A stretch of DNA of 64,000 bases from positions 950,433-1,014,432 of the forward strand of contig ML682116.1 in assembly GCA_007922195.1 (NCBI GenBank), in the 5' to 3' direction. The position numbers were made by a program, and so were the translations under genes. The notes beneath the pieces were generated by a model that was not told where the DNA came from, searched no databases, and worked only from the letters and a program-made list of their open reading frames with translations. Origin of the DNA: Podocnemis expansa. Lineage: Eukaryota; Chordata; Testudines; Podocnemididae. Shown piece after piece: positions 1-12,419 of this stretch. The first letter of the stretch is position 1. Each line of letters opens with the position of its first letter.

Positions 1-544
1 ACTTCCCCCCACCCTAAAGACAAAGTTAATAAATGGTTTAAAAATAAATTCATAATGATGACTTTACACTAGAACTCTGTGAAGGAATAAATAGGTCTTC
101 CTCCCTCCACTCCTAATTTCTGAGAACCCCCCTGCCTGGAATAACTGCTTCCCAAAACATGAAATATAAAGAAGATTCCCCATAGAGCTCACTGAAACAC
201 AATACTTAAAGATCACAAGACTCCTCCTTTGGAAAATCAAAAGAGAAAAAGAGGAAGGCATATGTATATATTGTAATGCAAAGTTATATGTAGGCATAGT
301 ATATATTGTAAGCATAGGTATATATTTTAATATTAATACAAAGCTTTCAGGACAAAATTTCAGCTGCCTCAAACAGGTAAAAACAATTAATCTGAATGAC
401 TCTTTGTCAGTACTTTCCCTGTTCTACAATATATTCAAAGCTCATGCTGATCCTCATTAAATATGTACTGAAAATCTTACCCCTTAATAGCTGTTTCAAG
501 TAATATAGAAACTTCATCCAAAGATGCCAAAATCTTTTACAAAC
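1..544. other. AT-rich stretch, nothing recognised
   Basis: AT-rich DNA with no repeat, RNA gene or credible coding frame that I can identify. The short open frames here have no family resemblance. Confidence 0.5.
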
Positions 545-550
545 GGAAGT

Positions 551-770
551 ACTAGCTTTCCCGTTTTACAGATAGACAAACTGAGGTACAGATACATCAA
601 AGCCATAATTTTCAGGACTGTTCCTTTATTTTGTGTATCTCAAGTCTTGGATGCCTATCTAGTGTCAATTTTTGCAGAGGTCATGAGAACTCATGATTCC
701 TATTAATGTTAAATAACTTGCACATGGTCATGCAGTGGGTCATTAGAACTTCTTTGAGTAGATGCAGACA
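551..770 (-). repeat. MIR-like (CORE-SINE) fragment, split
   Basis: Two pieces match the reverse complement of a MIR-type SINE. Around 558-597 is the 'cccattttacagatgaggaaactgagg' type segment, seen here as CGTTTTACAGATAGACAAAC. Around 708-760 is the following 'taagtgacttgcccaaggtcacacag' type segment, seen as AAATAACTTGCACATGG. About 105 nt of unrelated sequence separates them. The family match rests on memory of the consensus; divergence is high, so this is an old copy. Confidence 0.55.
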
Positions 771-1347
771 TGCATTCCATTGAGGTGCGTGCAACTCCAG
801 TGTGCCAGAGCCAGAGATTTTACCTAGCAGTACCAATAGTGGGAAGGTCAGAAACCTTGTACTGTTGACTCCACTTCCAGCCCCCAGATATCCATTGAGT
901 AAGGTGCTGATGATGGAGCTGCTAGGACTGACTACATCCACATTGTCAGTGTACCAGGTAGCCACAGACTACTCTGCCTTTCACTCCCTACCTCACCCTT
1001 GGGCCTGGACTTTTCACTGCTTGCGATAGCAGGCGCAGCCAAACTGTGACTCAGGAGCCAGATGCCACTTTTGAATGAAAAAGCGGGGCTTGTGGGAGAA
1101 AGCAGACCCAACCTAAGAGTTTTAAATCTCCCACCCTGAGCATGCTCTGAACAGATGCGTGCTCTGAACAGACCATGCTCGGGGGGGAACCCAGGCCTGT
1201 GCCTAGCCATCAGAGTTTCCATATTGGATGCTCAGCGCAGGCAGGGCTTAAAGCAAGGGTAGCGAGCCTCAGCCTGTGCCTAGCCACCGGAGAAGCCAGG
1301 TATGAAGGCAAGGGGAGCCAGCATTAGGGCCTGGGGATTAGGGAGGG
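771..1347. other. Moderately GC-richer stretch, no gene
   Basis: Composition rises in GC from about 970 on. Short internal duplications are visible: TGCTCTGAACAGA occurs twice near 1143-1173, and GCCTGTGCCTAGCCA occurs near 1195 and 1274. No coding frame or known repeat was identified. Confidence 0.45.
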
Positions 1348-1521
1348 GGTTGGGATGGCAGGGAGAAGTGGAGGAAGGTCGAGACGGTGGGGAGACACAA
1401 ATCCTGGTTGGGATGGAGGGGAAAAGCAGTGCAATGGTTGGGACAGCAGGGAGAAGGGCGGAGTGGTCAGAGAGGGTGGGGAGAAGCGGTGGCATGGTTA
1501 CGATGGCAGGGAGAAGCGAAG
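1348..1521 (+). repeat. 30-bp minisatellite, about six units
   Basis: Degenerate tandem repeat with unit starts at about 1348, 1378, 1406, 1436, 1466 and 1496, so spacing is 28-30 bp. Units typically open with GGTTGGGATGGCAGGGAGAA. Alternate units (second and fifth) open with GTC instead and contain GGTGGGGAGA, suggesting a 60-bp higher-order pair. Because 30 is a multiple of three, long open frames appear on both strands; they are a by-product and not evidence of a protein. Confidence 0.75.
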
Positions 1522-1639
1522 TTTTTACTGTATAGGTATGCCTAGTTTTCATGGTAACCTTAACTAATTATTAGAATCTGGCACTAGTAGGATCAATATT
1601 TGCCCTCTTTTTAGAATAAAATTAAAGTGTGCAATGAAT

Positions 1640-1755
1640 TTTAAAGTTAGTAATTTCGGAGTAGGTAAAATATGGCTATATGCCTCAGTGCAGCTCTTGA
1701 AGGTTTGATAATCAGCTTGTGTGGCTCTTGAGTTCCATAAGTTTGGCCACCTCCT
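1640..1755 (-). mobile_element. Possible hAT-type transposon end
   Basis: Read on the minus strand, the block starts CAGGAGGTGGCCAAACTTAT at 1755 and continues with GAGCCACAC and, later, AAGAGCTGCA. This resembles the terminal sequence of non-autonomous hAT elements (CAGGGGTGGCCAACCT...GAGCCACATG). The other end and a target duplication were not found, so this is at best a fragment. Confidence 0.35.
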
Positions 1756-2904
1756 GATAACCTCTCCAGTGGAGCTGTCCATTGAACCTTCATGCCCATC
1801 AATGCCTTATCCCAGTGTTCCCCTTGTAGTAGAGGGGATTAGAGTCAGTATCAGGAACTGTGGTCAGAGCAGAAAGCCGCACTCCATATCAGCGCACTAC
1901 ATCTTCAGGCCATCCACAATGCATGCCGTGCTTTCCAGGTCTGTGTGACACACTTTTTGGCTCATATGGTCACTGATATTACCACCACGATGTGCTAAGT
2001 AAACAAGTGGAAGCACATTCCAACTTGCTCTGCCTTGAGGTGATCTATCTATGGCAATTTTCCATCACGGAGGACATTACACCAATAGCTGTCCATTGAG
2101 TTGGACTGCATAATCATCTTGTGTACCATTTCAGCAAGTAGTTTTCTCTGAATCACAAGTGGTCCCTGAAGACAAAGCTTTGGAAAGTGAAGCATTCATA
2201 CAGTTGACCAATCTACCACATGGGGAAACAGGAAATGTCACCTGTTCTGCTCTCAGGGAGTAGTGAATTCTGGCTCCCTCCCCAGGCCTTTCACTGCTGC
2301 TGGCAATCGAGTCTCCTGTACACCTTTCCCCCCAAACCCAATCATTCCTCAGGTCATCCCTCAAGCTCAAGGCAGATGGAGCCAGGCTTCTCTTCATACC
2401 CCTGGCATGACCAAAACAACACTGTTTCTCCAACCGCCTCAGTTCAGCCTTTCACACCTCATCCTCCCCATCCTGACCTGCTCATCAAAACCATGGCTGC
2501 ACTCAAGCCTGTGCTCAACTACCTGCACCTCAAAGCTTGGCTGATTCATGGCTGAATGAAGATCAGTGCTTTGCATCTGCTCAGCACATCCTCCTCAATA
2601 GCAGGCAGTACTGTATCAGAAAGGTCTACTTAGCAAAGTTGAAGTTTTCAGTATGGTCTTTGGCTCACAGCACCCAACTGACACTGCCTTCTATTCAGGA
2701 CATCTTGGAATACCTGCTACACCTTGAAATCAGGACTTGTGCTCAGTTCACTACAAGTGCATCCGGCTGCATCATCAGTGTTTCATCCCCTTATTCTGTG
2801 AAAATCAGTCTTTGCCAATGTCAGGGTAATGAGATTGCTAAAAGGACCCCTCTGTTCATACCCTCTGTTCTAAATACTGTTTTAGCAGTCCTCCATTTGA
2901 GCCC
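1756..2904. other. No recognised feature
   Basis: Unique-looking sequence with a C-rich interval around 2260-2530. Open frames of about 90-125 codons occur there, but they overlap one another in several frames and contain no recognisable domain, so they are not called. Confidence 0.45.
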
Positions 2905-2907
2905 CTA

Positions 2908-3388
2908 GGCTAAGTCTACACTAGCAAATTAGTCCAGATTAAAGAGGCTTAGTCCAGACTCCCTGACTACACTAGGCTTTGCCTAGATCAAACTAAAAAT
3001 AAAAATTTTTTTAGTTCGAACTAAACTAGGCTTAGTTTGAACTAGTTAGTTCGAATGGTTAGTTTGAACTAACCGGTTAGTTCAATTTTATTTGAACTTT
3101 AGTTTGAACTAGCACAATGTAGCCGTGCTAGTTCAAACTAAATAAGCTCGAACTCAGCAGTTAGTTTGAACTAACCACATTTTTTAGTTTGAACTTACTT
3201 TTATAGTTCGAACTAGCTGCCCTTTTTTGAGTTCAAACTAACTTTTTAGTTCAAACTAAAAAAACTGTGGCTACTTCGAATTAAAAAGTTAGTTTGAACT
3301 AAAAAGCCGTGATTAGTTTGAACTAACCAGGCACTGCCTAGTTTGGACTAAGAAAGTCCAAATTAAGCTTGCTAAGGTAGAAATAGCC
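2908..3388. mobile_element. Palindrome-rich TIR element, PIF/Harbinger-type MITE
   Basis: A 481-bp non-autonomous DNA element. The left end is GGCTAAGTCTACACTAGCAA and the right end, reverse-complemented, is GGCTATTTCTACCTTAGCAA (16 of 20 identical). Both sides carry CTA (2905-2907 and 3389-3391), a plausible 3-bp target duplication. The interior is almost wholly built from about a dozen copies of the near-palindrome TTAGTTYGAACTAA in both orientations. It has no coding capacity. The same structure occurs at 41226-41668, where the duplication is TAA. PIF/Harbinger membership is inferred from the 3-bp duplication and the TIR shared with the transposase fossil near 46860. Confidence 0.8.
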
Positions 3389-3391
3389 CTA

Positions 3392-5701
3392 GTGTCCTCT
3401 TCTGTCCATCTTGTGTCAGAAAACCACATGCTGAGTAGCCATTATTGTCTGCAGGAAGGATGCGTGAGTGGTTGGCTGCGAAGGCAGCCGCCTCCTTACC
3501 CACGGTTCTCCAAAACCAAGGCAACTTTAAAACTAAATCCAAAGATTTTACCCAAAGTGGTCTTTCAGTTTCATCTAAACCAGGTGCTGTATTTACATGA
3601 GTTTTCTCCTAAGCAACGTTCATCCTCAGAGGAACAGTGCCTCCATATTTTGGATGTCAGATGACGTCTAATTTCTTATCTTGATAGGAATGAACCATTT
3701 CATGCTACGTTTCAACTGTTTATGTCACATGCAGAATGCATGAAGGGGCAAACAGTATTTGCACAGACTATCTCAAGATCAAGACTGCATATGAAATAGA
3801 TTTAGCTACACTTCCTCAGCACATAAAGAGTTCATTTCATAAGAGTACACACAACCTTGATAGTATTTTTCAGTGACATTTCCATACTGGAAATTTGCAG
3901 GGTGGTCACGTGATCATCCACCTATACATTTATAGCTCATTGTGCCATTGCTGCATTTCCAAGGTGGATGTAGAGCTCAGAAAGGGAGCAGGGTGGCCTG
4001 CAATCCCTAATTCAATAGACTCTGAGCCCCACTTGCATGCCCACACAGGATTCAGTTTCTGAGTTATCTATGTGGAATAGACATCAAGATCTACTTCATC
4101 TTGATCTACCTGAAAAATAGGAAGAAACAGTTACTTGCTGTAACTGTGGTACTTCAGGATGTCATGCAGATATGTATTTCATGATAACCCCCATCCTCTC
4201 TTTATTGGAGGCCCCTCTCATAGTTATTCAGTGAAAAGGAACTGAGAAGGAATGGGCGACACCACTTAATATGGCCAGGGAAGGCACCACAAGGTGCGAA
4301 TGTTGCCCTTCTACAAGCACTGGTAGGCAAAATGGCCAGTTCTATGATGTTGGGCCCAACACGACCAAGTGGAATATACACCTGCATCATATCCCAAAGA
4401 ACCACAGGTACAGCACCAGCCAGGACCCTGCTCTGACCATTAGATGGCTGGCTTTCAAATTTTTTTAGGCTGAGTTCCCCTTTCAAACAATGTAGTCTAC
4501 CACGTACACCCATCTGAGATAGGTTCATAATAGAATTATGATTAGATTGCCAAGTCTTACTAAAATGCATTGTCCTCCATTACAGCATTTTTCTCACATA
4601 CCCTTCTGATAAGAGCTCACATACCCGTACAGGTATGTGTACCCCCATATGAAGACCGTTGCATTAGACAAATGGTACCTCTCCTTTACGCATTGAAAGC
4701 TGTAAATTACTGTTACCCACCCCCCCACACACAATTACTAGATTTTTTTACAGCCTCTTTCCTCCATACAACAAAAAGTTTTTCACATACAGAGGATTAA
4801 AATTTGGAGTGCAATGACCTAACTTGAATGAAATGTTGACCATTGGATTCTGATTGCTATTTGCTGACAATTCCACTTAAATGTGCCAAAGTAATAGCGA
4901 GATGAAATTCAAGATAAGCATTTCAGAACATATTATTTAGGAATGCCATGGGCAGCATGATGTTTTATGCATTGTATTGCCTATTGTATCAGTAATGATA
5001 TGTATAAAGAATGATCTATAATTACGAAATTACAGCTGATTAGTGTCAAACTCATGTGAGCACACAAGGTGTGAATAAACACCATACAATCGTGCTATAT
5101 ACATGCACTTCACTGCATTAGAATAGGTCTGCAGTATTGAGGATGACTTATTTGTTCTGCAGGCAATTGTCCCACAAATTGCAATCCAATATCTTTGTCA
5201 TTTCACATAAGCATTAATTAGTGCTGTGTGAATGTCAAAAGGTCTGGAATTTACATTTAATTAGAAAAAAATCCCAAATATTTGTATACTTATCAGTAAT
5301 TAATTTGCACATCCTGATTCTATACCAGTAAGCAAAAATCTCATAAGTATCAGTTCTTTTATGAAATTTCTGGCAATTTGGCTTCTAGCTGTGATTGAAC
5401 ACACTGGTTTAACTTTTGAAAAATTACTAGTGATTTTGAGTGCCTAAGTTGAGACATCTTGAAGAATCTGCAGAGGGTGAAGTACTCAGAACCTTCAGAA
5501 AAATCAGCCCCCACAAGGATATCTTGAATTGGACACCCCAACACTGAACCACCAGAAATCACTACTGCCGCTCGAAAATTTAGGCCATTTTTTGGTAGTA
5601 TTTTCAAACTCTAAAGGTTTTTGTCTGAATCTAAAAGTGGAAATTAAAAAAAATACACATACATCATTTAAAAATGATTATGTTCAAGTGATGACCAGTT
5701 C
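3392..5701. other. No gene; one candidate old repeat
   Basis: Mostly unique AT-rich DNA. Around 4110-4200 the text AGTTACTTGCTGTAACTG followed by a 'cttcaggatgt...atatgtatttca' stretch resembles an interspersed repeat common in turtles, but I cannot name the family or its limits. Nothing else was recognised. Confidence 0.4.
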
Positions 5702-6001
5702 AGGTAGGGCAGGGGTCTACAACTTGTGGCTCCAGAGCTGCACATGGCTGCCCGTTTGTGCCTCTGGGCCCCCTCCTGCCACCAGGGGACCCTGTAGGCT
5801 ACCCCACAACTGGGGAACCCTGTAGGGGGAACTCCTTATGATTTCATGCTCTCTCCCCTCGCCAGGGGACCCTGTTGAAAGTGCCATGGCCCAGCGCCCC
5901 CCACCAAGAGGCTGCACCCATTGCAGCTCTCAAAACACTTGGCTACTGAAGGAATTTTTAAAAATGACTCATCTTTTAGTTTGTTGACTCCTGAGGTAGG
6001 G
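5702..6001. mobile_element. hAT miniature element with 8-bp TSD
   Basis: The element occupies 5710-5993 (284 bp). Its left end is CAGGGGTCTACAACTTGTGG and the right end on the other strand is CAGGAGTCAACAAACTAAAA. The same eight bases, AGGTAGGG, flank it on both sides (5702-5709 and 5994-6001), which is the target-duplication length of hAT transposons. The middle is GC-rich and has no transposase. A relative in opposite orientation lies at about 42026-42357, nested in another element. Confidence 0.88.
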
Positions 6002-9000
6002 AGTTCTTATTTTCTCCAAACTTGGTCACTTATCCCTAGTAAAGATGGATTTGAAAACGCAACAGGAGATTATTTCAATTTAAAAAAAAAATATTTTTCA
6101 TTGTATGAAACACCTCTTGACGCACAAACCTGAAAAACAATTAATTTTAAATGGCATTTATTCTGCCAGGCAATGAAATAGGGAAGAATAAGATATCTCA
6201 CCACTACTAATAAAAGAGGGAAAGTGCTGAGAAATCCTCACATGTCACAACAAACTAAGAAAGATATGGTAAACTCCTTGGTCATATTGGTGACAAGATT
6301 TTCACTAGGCTGTCCAAAGGGATTAGTTAGATGAATAACTGCTCTCCAGCATAAGCAAGGTATTCACAGATTGCAGGATTAGACCTCCAGGGGCTATACA
6401 ATAGCCATAGCATCATCAATTTCAATGGAACACCACCAGTTTATAGCACTTGAGGATCTGGACCAAAGCTGAAAGGCTATTGGTAGCTATTGGTAAGTAC
6501 CAAAATAAAAAGAGAATGAACATTTTGTTCAGCCAAGATGCATGATTTACCTTCTTGCCACACAGAGTTGAGACGTGGTAGAACAGTCAGGGAAAAAATG
6601 CCCTATTGATGTCTGTGTTACAGCTGTCTTGCCAGTAGATGAGACACACTTCCCTGTATTGTCAATCCAACATATTTCACAAGCATGACATTATTAGTTT
6701 TCAAAAACAGAGCTCAATCTAAAAGTTCTGATTTTAAGATCAAAAACCATGAAATGTTGTCTTCCAAGTGATGTTGAAAAACCTGGTCTGTTTTGGATTA
6801 TACTTTTTTTCTGATGACAAGATGGCAAAACAGAATTACTTGGCTGGGATGGAAAACAGTGAGTAAAGGATGGAAAACAGTGAGTAAAGTATTTGATTAA
6901 GTCGCAAACCTTTATACGGCAAGCGGAAAAGAAATTAAAAAAACCTTGCATTAAGATGACTAAGCCTGATTCAACAATCAAATGGCTTGAACGGTGAGAA
7001 AACAACGCTCTGAATCAGAATTCAAAAATAATGAGGGTGTGCATCAAACATGGTACAATGCTAGTTACTCAGACCACAGTCTTTATGATACCCAAACATA
7101 ACCAAGCGAAGCTTAAATGTGATTACTGAGATTTTATTTTCCCTTTCTGCTGAGAATCTTTTCAGGTATAAACACAACAGAACTCTGTGGTCCTCAGTTC
7201 AAAAGTATGTCTGCCATACAAGTCCAGAATGCTAGCTTCCTGGTAATTTAATTTTGACTTGAGAATAATGTATTTCAATATCACTTTGAGAAAGAAGACT
7301 GATTTTTCCCCGTTGTTACTGCAAAACCAGTAGAAATACAGTTTTAGAGAAGGAATATTAATCAGGGTGTAGTCAACTGATGTCATGATTATCATGAGAG
7401 ATGGCGTCTGGTAAAACAGTTAATTGGAGCTCAATGTGGAACTGAGGCAGGATCTGGAGTCTCACTGCAATCATTTCAAGTCCATTTGCGCACATGCACA
7501 TGAAACTTTTGATGAGTGAGTTTCTTCGGGACGTGTCCTTTTCTTCGGTATAAGACACTGTGCAGGAATCAATTAAAGCACAGTGTGTAGGTCACCAGAG
7601 ATGAAAATCTGGCATATAACTCCCTCTAGGCTCTCTTAAAAATCTGGTACCAGTCCTCCATTTGCCTATTAGGTTCATGTCAGGCTTTCCTTCCGACATA
7701 AACATCCTCTGTGGTGTGCTTACTATGCCAATAAAAAAAAAAATTATTCCAAGTTGCTTGCATGATCATTCGGAATGTTGAGAATGGGTCTGTTAGAAAG
7801 AAGGAAAGAATAAACCAAGGATATGAAGAGAGCATAAGGAAGGTGTGGCCAAACAAAAAAGTGCAATTTACCAGATGGCAGCAGAAGCAGAGAGCAGAGA
7901 ATAGGAAAAAATATTCCCCAAAGAAGATCTCCTGGAGATCTAATTCTGTTGCTAAGACAGAACAGCAAAGTTGCAGAAGAAGTTTACTCCAGAACTCTTG
8001 CAGTTTCTGCCTGTGTAAATGTGAACATGCTGGTCACATATTTTGGAGCGGCACAGATATATGCAAATAAAGGTAACCATGTTGGAGATTTTAAAGAAAT
8101 ATTGTGTGGCAACTTTCTGGCTCTACAGCAGGTTTCGCATTTTCCCCTCTCATGGTGGGTCAGGGAATCACCGTTAGCCCTGTTTCTGGAAGTCAGCCTC
8201 TCCAGTAGTGGGGTGGGGACAGAAGGGACCTGGGCCTGCCCTCCACTCTGAGTCCCAGCCTAGGGTTTCTGTGAATAGCAGCTATGCATTGATGACAGTG
8301 CTTGTGGCAGCAATTCCATCTACTTCCTCCTCTCTGGTTTCTATAGCTTTTTCCTAGCTCTTCTTTGATCCTCTGGTCAACTTCAGCACTCCTCACACCT
8401 GCTTCTGTGACTGGAGCAGGTACTCCCCACCCACCCAGGTCTCTGAGTGGGCCTTAATTGGCCCAGGTGCTTCTAGCTGACCTGTGGTAACCCTTGCTCA
8501 GTCCACAGGAAACAAGGCTTTACTTACGGCAGGACTTATATCTCACCCATCTATCACCTTCCTGCTTTTCTATTCCTCTGTCCAATAACTTATCTGGGTT
8601 GAGTTCCTCTGGATCACAACTGCTGACTCCTTGGCTACTTTTGAGGAGCAGTGGGCTCTGTTTGGAATTCTCTGCTTGCTGTCCCCTTCATGTTTCCTCC
8701 ATTTAACCCTCTGACCCTCACATTGTTCCTGTTTTCTCATTTGCTGTTCTCTTAAACTAGTTGAGTACTGGGGGCAGTAACTCATCCTCTTTGGCTGGGG
8801 GAGGGGCTGTTAACCATGGGCCAGTTTGTGGCCATCCACATCCTGGAACCCAACTAATATCACTCTCAGTCTGCTTTCTGACCCTGCTGTCTCACAACTT
8901 GGACATCTTCAATACGGTCTTCTGCTCCAAAAAATGTTACAGCGTGAAAGCCAAAAAAGCTATTCAAAGTGTTTAACTGACAAGAATATTGAAAATGCTT

Positions 9001-10024
9001 CTAAAAACATCAGTTTAATTATTTATACGAAGTTTTGTCTGTACATAGCTACTGGTTTACAGGATACTGCTATCTTAAGAATATTACCACAATTTTTCTA
9101 AAATATCAAAAACCCAACCCCAAACATTTTAATTTAAAATTCAGGGAGAAAGGGTTTTGTTTTGGTTTTTTTTTACACAGACTCATGTAAGAATTAGCCA
9201 CTCACTGCTCTTTCAGTGACTGTCTCCATCTTCAATGATAATATGGCCAGGGGAAATACCCTGGGAGATAAACCACACACTTATTTGTTCTTTATGCTTT
9301 ATTTGGATGTTGGCTGCTATGTGATCTTGGCGCAACACAGAGATGCAAAACACAGTTTGTTTATGAAAGCTACTGCCAATCGCTATCTAAGATTCGGTTT
9401 TTCCCAATTGTGCCTCAGGGAATTGGGATGCCACACACTCAAGTGGCTGTCCACTTGTCCTGCAGCTCTGTGAATATGTTTACATTCAGCCTTATGGGTT
9501 GTTTTTTTAAAAAGGTATTCAATGTAAGACAGCTGTGATATTGAACAAGTTGCCAGATATGATCTAGGCAGCATGTTGAACCCTGATGCAGCAATGGCTA
9601 CAAGTTCATCAAACTTCATGGCACACAGAAGTGTATGGCAGGTAACCACAAGACAAACTTTTGACTACTGAAGAGCTAATCCTCTGAGGAAAGGGTGTTT
9701 GTTGTGGTACTATACTCTCTACTCTATGAACTAAGTTAATTGCTTACTTGGTTTATTCAGTGAGACTGGAGCTTTGAACTGAGTCCCATTGACATAGTTA
9801 AACATCTATCAGTTTTCCTTCTTTCCCAATGTTGCTGTCTGAGCCAGATTGCAATGAATGCATTGCTCGTAGCTAAACAGCACAAGAGTGACAAAATGGA
9901 TTCCAGATCTGCCAGCACTCACCCTCTGTTTCCACATACAGCCACAGCCATAGGAATATTGTCTGTATCTTAGGTCAAAAAAAAAAAAGTTATGCATCTC
10001 AGACGCTCCAGGTTGTGCCACAGA
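6002..10024. other. Long stretch without recognised gene
   Basis: AT-rich, no convincing coding region. One short tandem duplication is visible: a 21-bp unit beginning GGATGGAAAACAGTGAGT at 6847-6867 and again at 6868-6888. A poly-A run sits near 7733-7743. The open frames at 7762-8251 lack any recognisable domain. Confidence 0.45.
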
Positions 10025-10205
10025 CATGTGGTTTAACCTTGGGCAAGTCATTTAATTCCTGAGTGATTTTGGGCAAGTCACTCAATTTCTCTATGCCCTA
10101 GTGTCTTCATCTATACGATGTGGATGTTACTTACCTACTTCACTGGGACATTGTGAAGCTTAATTCAGCAATGTTTGTAAGGAGATACGAGACTCTCAAG
10201 TGATA
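10025..10205 (+). repeat. MIR-like CORE-SINE
   Basis: Order and wording match a MIR-type SINE core: TTGGGCAAGTCA, then 'ctcaatttctctatgccctagtgtcttcatctat', then a 'gatgt...ttacttacctacttca' segment and a 'tgtgaagcttaattcagcaatg' segment. The GGGCAAGTCA block is duplicated with 30-bp spacing (10041 and 10071), a local tandem duplication inside the copy. Family placement is by memory of the consensus. Confidence 0.65.
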
Positions 10206-11746
10206 GACCTTATAGAGCAAGGAAGCCCACAGTTAAAGTTTATGTCACAGAAGTCAACCCTTGCTTTTAGCCACTGATAGCTTTTTGAAGCTTCTACCAC
10301 TTAGGATTATATTTTCTAGGGCTAGTCTCTGCCTGAGAGTGATTCTTTCTAAGTTTGACCCAACACGATTTATTCATTGTGCGGCACAAGGAAAGTGTAT
10401 ATGTGGGGTGGGATTGGAATTCTACTGGATGATAAAATCATGGCAGTCTCTTGTAACAAACCTAGTTCCATAGACACTAAAGACAGAGAAAAGAAATTTG
10501 ATATGGAATGGACATGGTCTTCTGTGAAAAGTGGTGTGGCCAGTGACAATTTTGCTTTGATTTCACCTAATAAGTCATTGAAAATTGCATTTTGTGCTTA
10601 CATAGTGTAATTGGTATGGTTTTAGGTACTTTTCACCAATATTGAGTCCAGGTAATCTGTGATTAAATGTGTGAGTAATTTAGCATTACTGCATAAAATG
10701 TAGTCAAGAGGAGGGGTCAAGGAGGCAGGAATTACCGATATTATACCTTGAGAGCATACTAGCCAGCGGCTCAGTTCCAACCCCACAATGCAGAAACTTG
10801 TCTGCCTCTGAGGATTTTGGTGTGTGTCTGTGTGGGGCCATCTCTAACTAAAACTAATTTCTTCTAACTTTTGTTAAAATGCACTGAAGAATGAACCAGC
10901 AAAAATGGCCAAATAATTGTATGTAAAAGTGCTCTCATAACTCACATAATCTGAAGAATAGGGAGTCCAACAGATACCACAAAAATGTGAGAGGATAGTT
11001 ATAAATAAAGACCAAAAGGGCAATGTTGAGAATGGTCAGCAGCTGGTATGGTTGTATGATTACTGAATATCAAGGAGTACTTTGTAATCAAAGTATTGTA
11101 ACATGTATTTCAAATATCTATACAGTGCAGTTTTAACAAAGGCCAAGTCTGCAAATTTTGGATGAAGAACCACATTCCAAACACTCCAAAGGTTAGAAGC
11201 ACTGAGATCAAGGCTTTTTACTTCATGAGAAAGATAAGGGGCAGTCAGAAAATTAGCTCCTCGTACTGATCTTGATACTGAAAATGTTAAAAAGTTCTTT
11301 AGTGCTCTCAGTTAGGCTCATTTCTAAGTCTTATGAACTATAGGTTGAAAAATGTGGTAATTTTTCTGCATGAGAACATGCTTATGGATTATGCATTAAG
11401 GCAAAACAGAAATCTCTCAACTCCACAGAGATTAATAACCATACAAAATAATAGACTGTCGTATGTATACTATTCACATGACATGGTATTTTCCACTGGG
11501 ACCCCCATCACAGGAAGAACAAATGTAAATGAAATATTGTCAGAAAGAACACATGGAAATGGAAGAATAATAATTTCTAAAGCCAGAAAAATGAAAGTCT
11601 GTGCTATTGACCAACGTTGCTACTTGTTCCAGCTTTTTTCCCCCCATTTAGAAAGCTAATTGGTAAAACAGGGAAATGTCAGTATGGGAAACACTTTTTT
11701 CAATCCCATCACCTAGAAAGCTAAAAGGCTTGATTCACAAAGAAGT
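10206..11746. other. No recognised feature
   Basis: AT-rich sequence with no identified repeat, RNA gene or credible exon. The frame at 11333-11659 (108 codons) has no recognisable motif and ordinary AT-rich composition. Confidence 0.45.
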
Positions 11747-11924
11747 CTAAGAGAGCTTGAAAAGCAAGGAGTCTTGTGGCACTTAAAGACTAACAGATTT
11801 ATTTATTGCATGAGCTTTCATGGGAGAATATCCCACTGTTAGTCTTTAAGTGCCACAAGACTCCTTGCTTTTTTTGCTTTACTAGACTAACATGGCTGCC
11901 CCTTTGGAACTTGGCTAAGAGAGC
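11747..11924. mobile_element. PLE fold-back insertion, perfect 37-bp arms
   Basis: The insertion is 11757-11914. The left arm 11761-11797 and right arm 11836-11872 are exact reverse complements over 37 bp (arm starts AAAAGCAAGGAGTCTTGTGG), separated by 38 bp containing part of the hammerhead-like region (CTTTCATGGGAGAATATCCCA). The right side continues into the longer terminus ACTAGACTAACATGGCTGCC. A 10-bp target duplication CTAAGAGAGC flanks it (11747-11756 and 11915-11924). The arms match the 3' tail of the Penelope-like element at 58923-61678. Confidence 0.88.
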
Positions 11925-12419
11925 CTGAGTAACTGTAAATTACTTCAACCTAAAGCTTCTTCCAGCTCTTCCCTGTGTTCAGCTTCACCAATCCAGATTC
12001 CACTGGAAACTTACTGAGATGTACCTTACATCCTCCCTCACACCATCGCTGAATGTGTTCCATAGTCCCTAAATATGTTAGGGACCAAATTCTTATCTAG
12101 CATCTTTACATGCATACTTCCATGTATAGCACCAGTACATTCCAGAAAGAAGTATATGTCCTGAACTTCAGAGATAAGCTCACAATCGTACTAGGACAGC
12201 ACAGTGAATACTCATTTTTATGTTATCTGCAGCTCTGGAGTACAGGGACAAAAAGACACATGGAAAATGAGAAATGCCCATTGGGCCACTTCTCATGTGC
12301 TGTTGAACTTTCTACATCAATGGAAAACTAAGCATAGAATGCACTTAGTGCTAAGGCAATGACATTAAGGTCCAGTGACTCCATTGCAGCATTGCCCCTG
12401 GAACAGCATGGAGAGGGAG
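11925..12419. other. No recognised feature
   Basis: Unique-looking sequence between two PLE insertions; nothing identified. Confidence 0.45.

Noticed and set aside
2220..2908. Overlapping frames of 90-125 codons as a possible gene
   Set aside because: Several frames overlap in the same C-rich stretch, with no domain, no splice structure and no family resemblance.
2908..3388. CRISPR-like array suggested by regularly repeated short palindromes
   Set aside because: Units differ in spacing and orientation, there are no unique spacers of constant length, and TIRs with a 3-bp duplication bound the block; this is a eukaryotic transposable element.
7762..8251. Possible exon with a splice-donor-like AAAGGTAACC near 8070
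   Set aside because: No protein family recognised and no second exon; a donor-like sequence alone is expected by chance.
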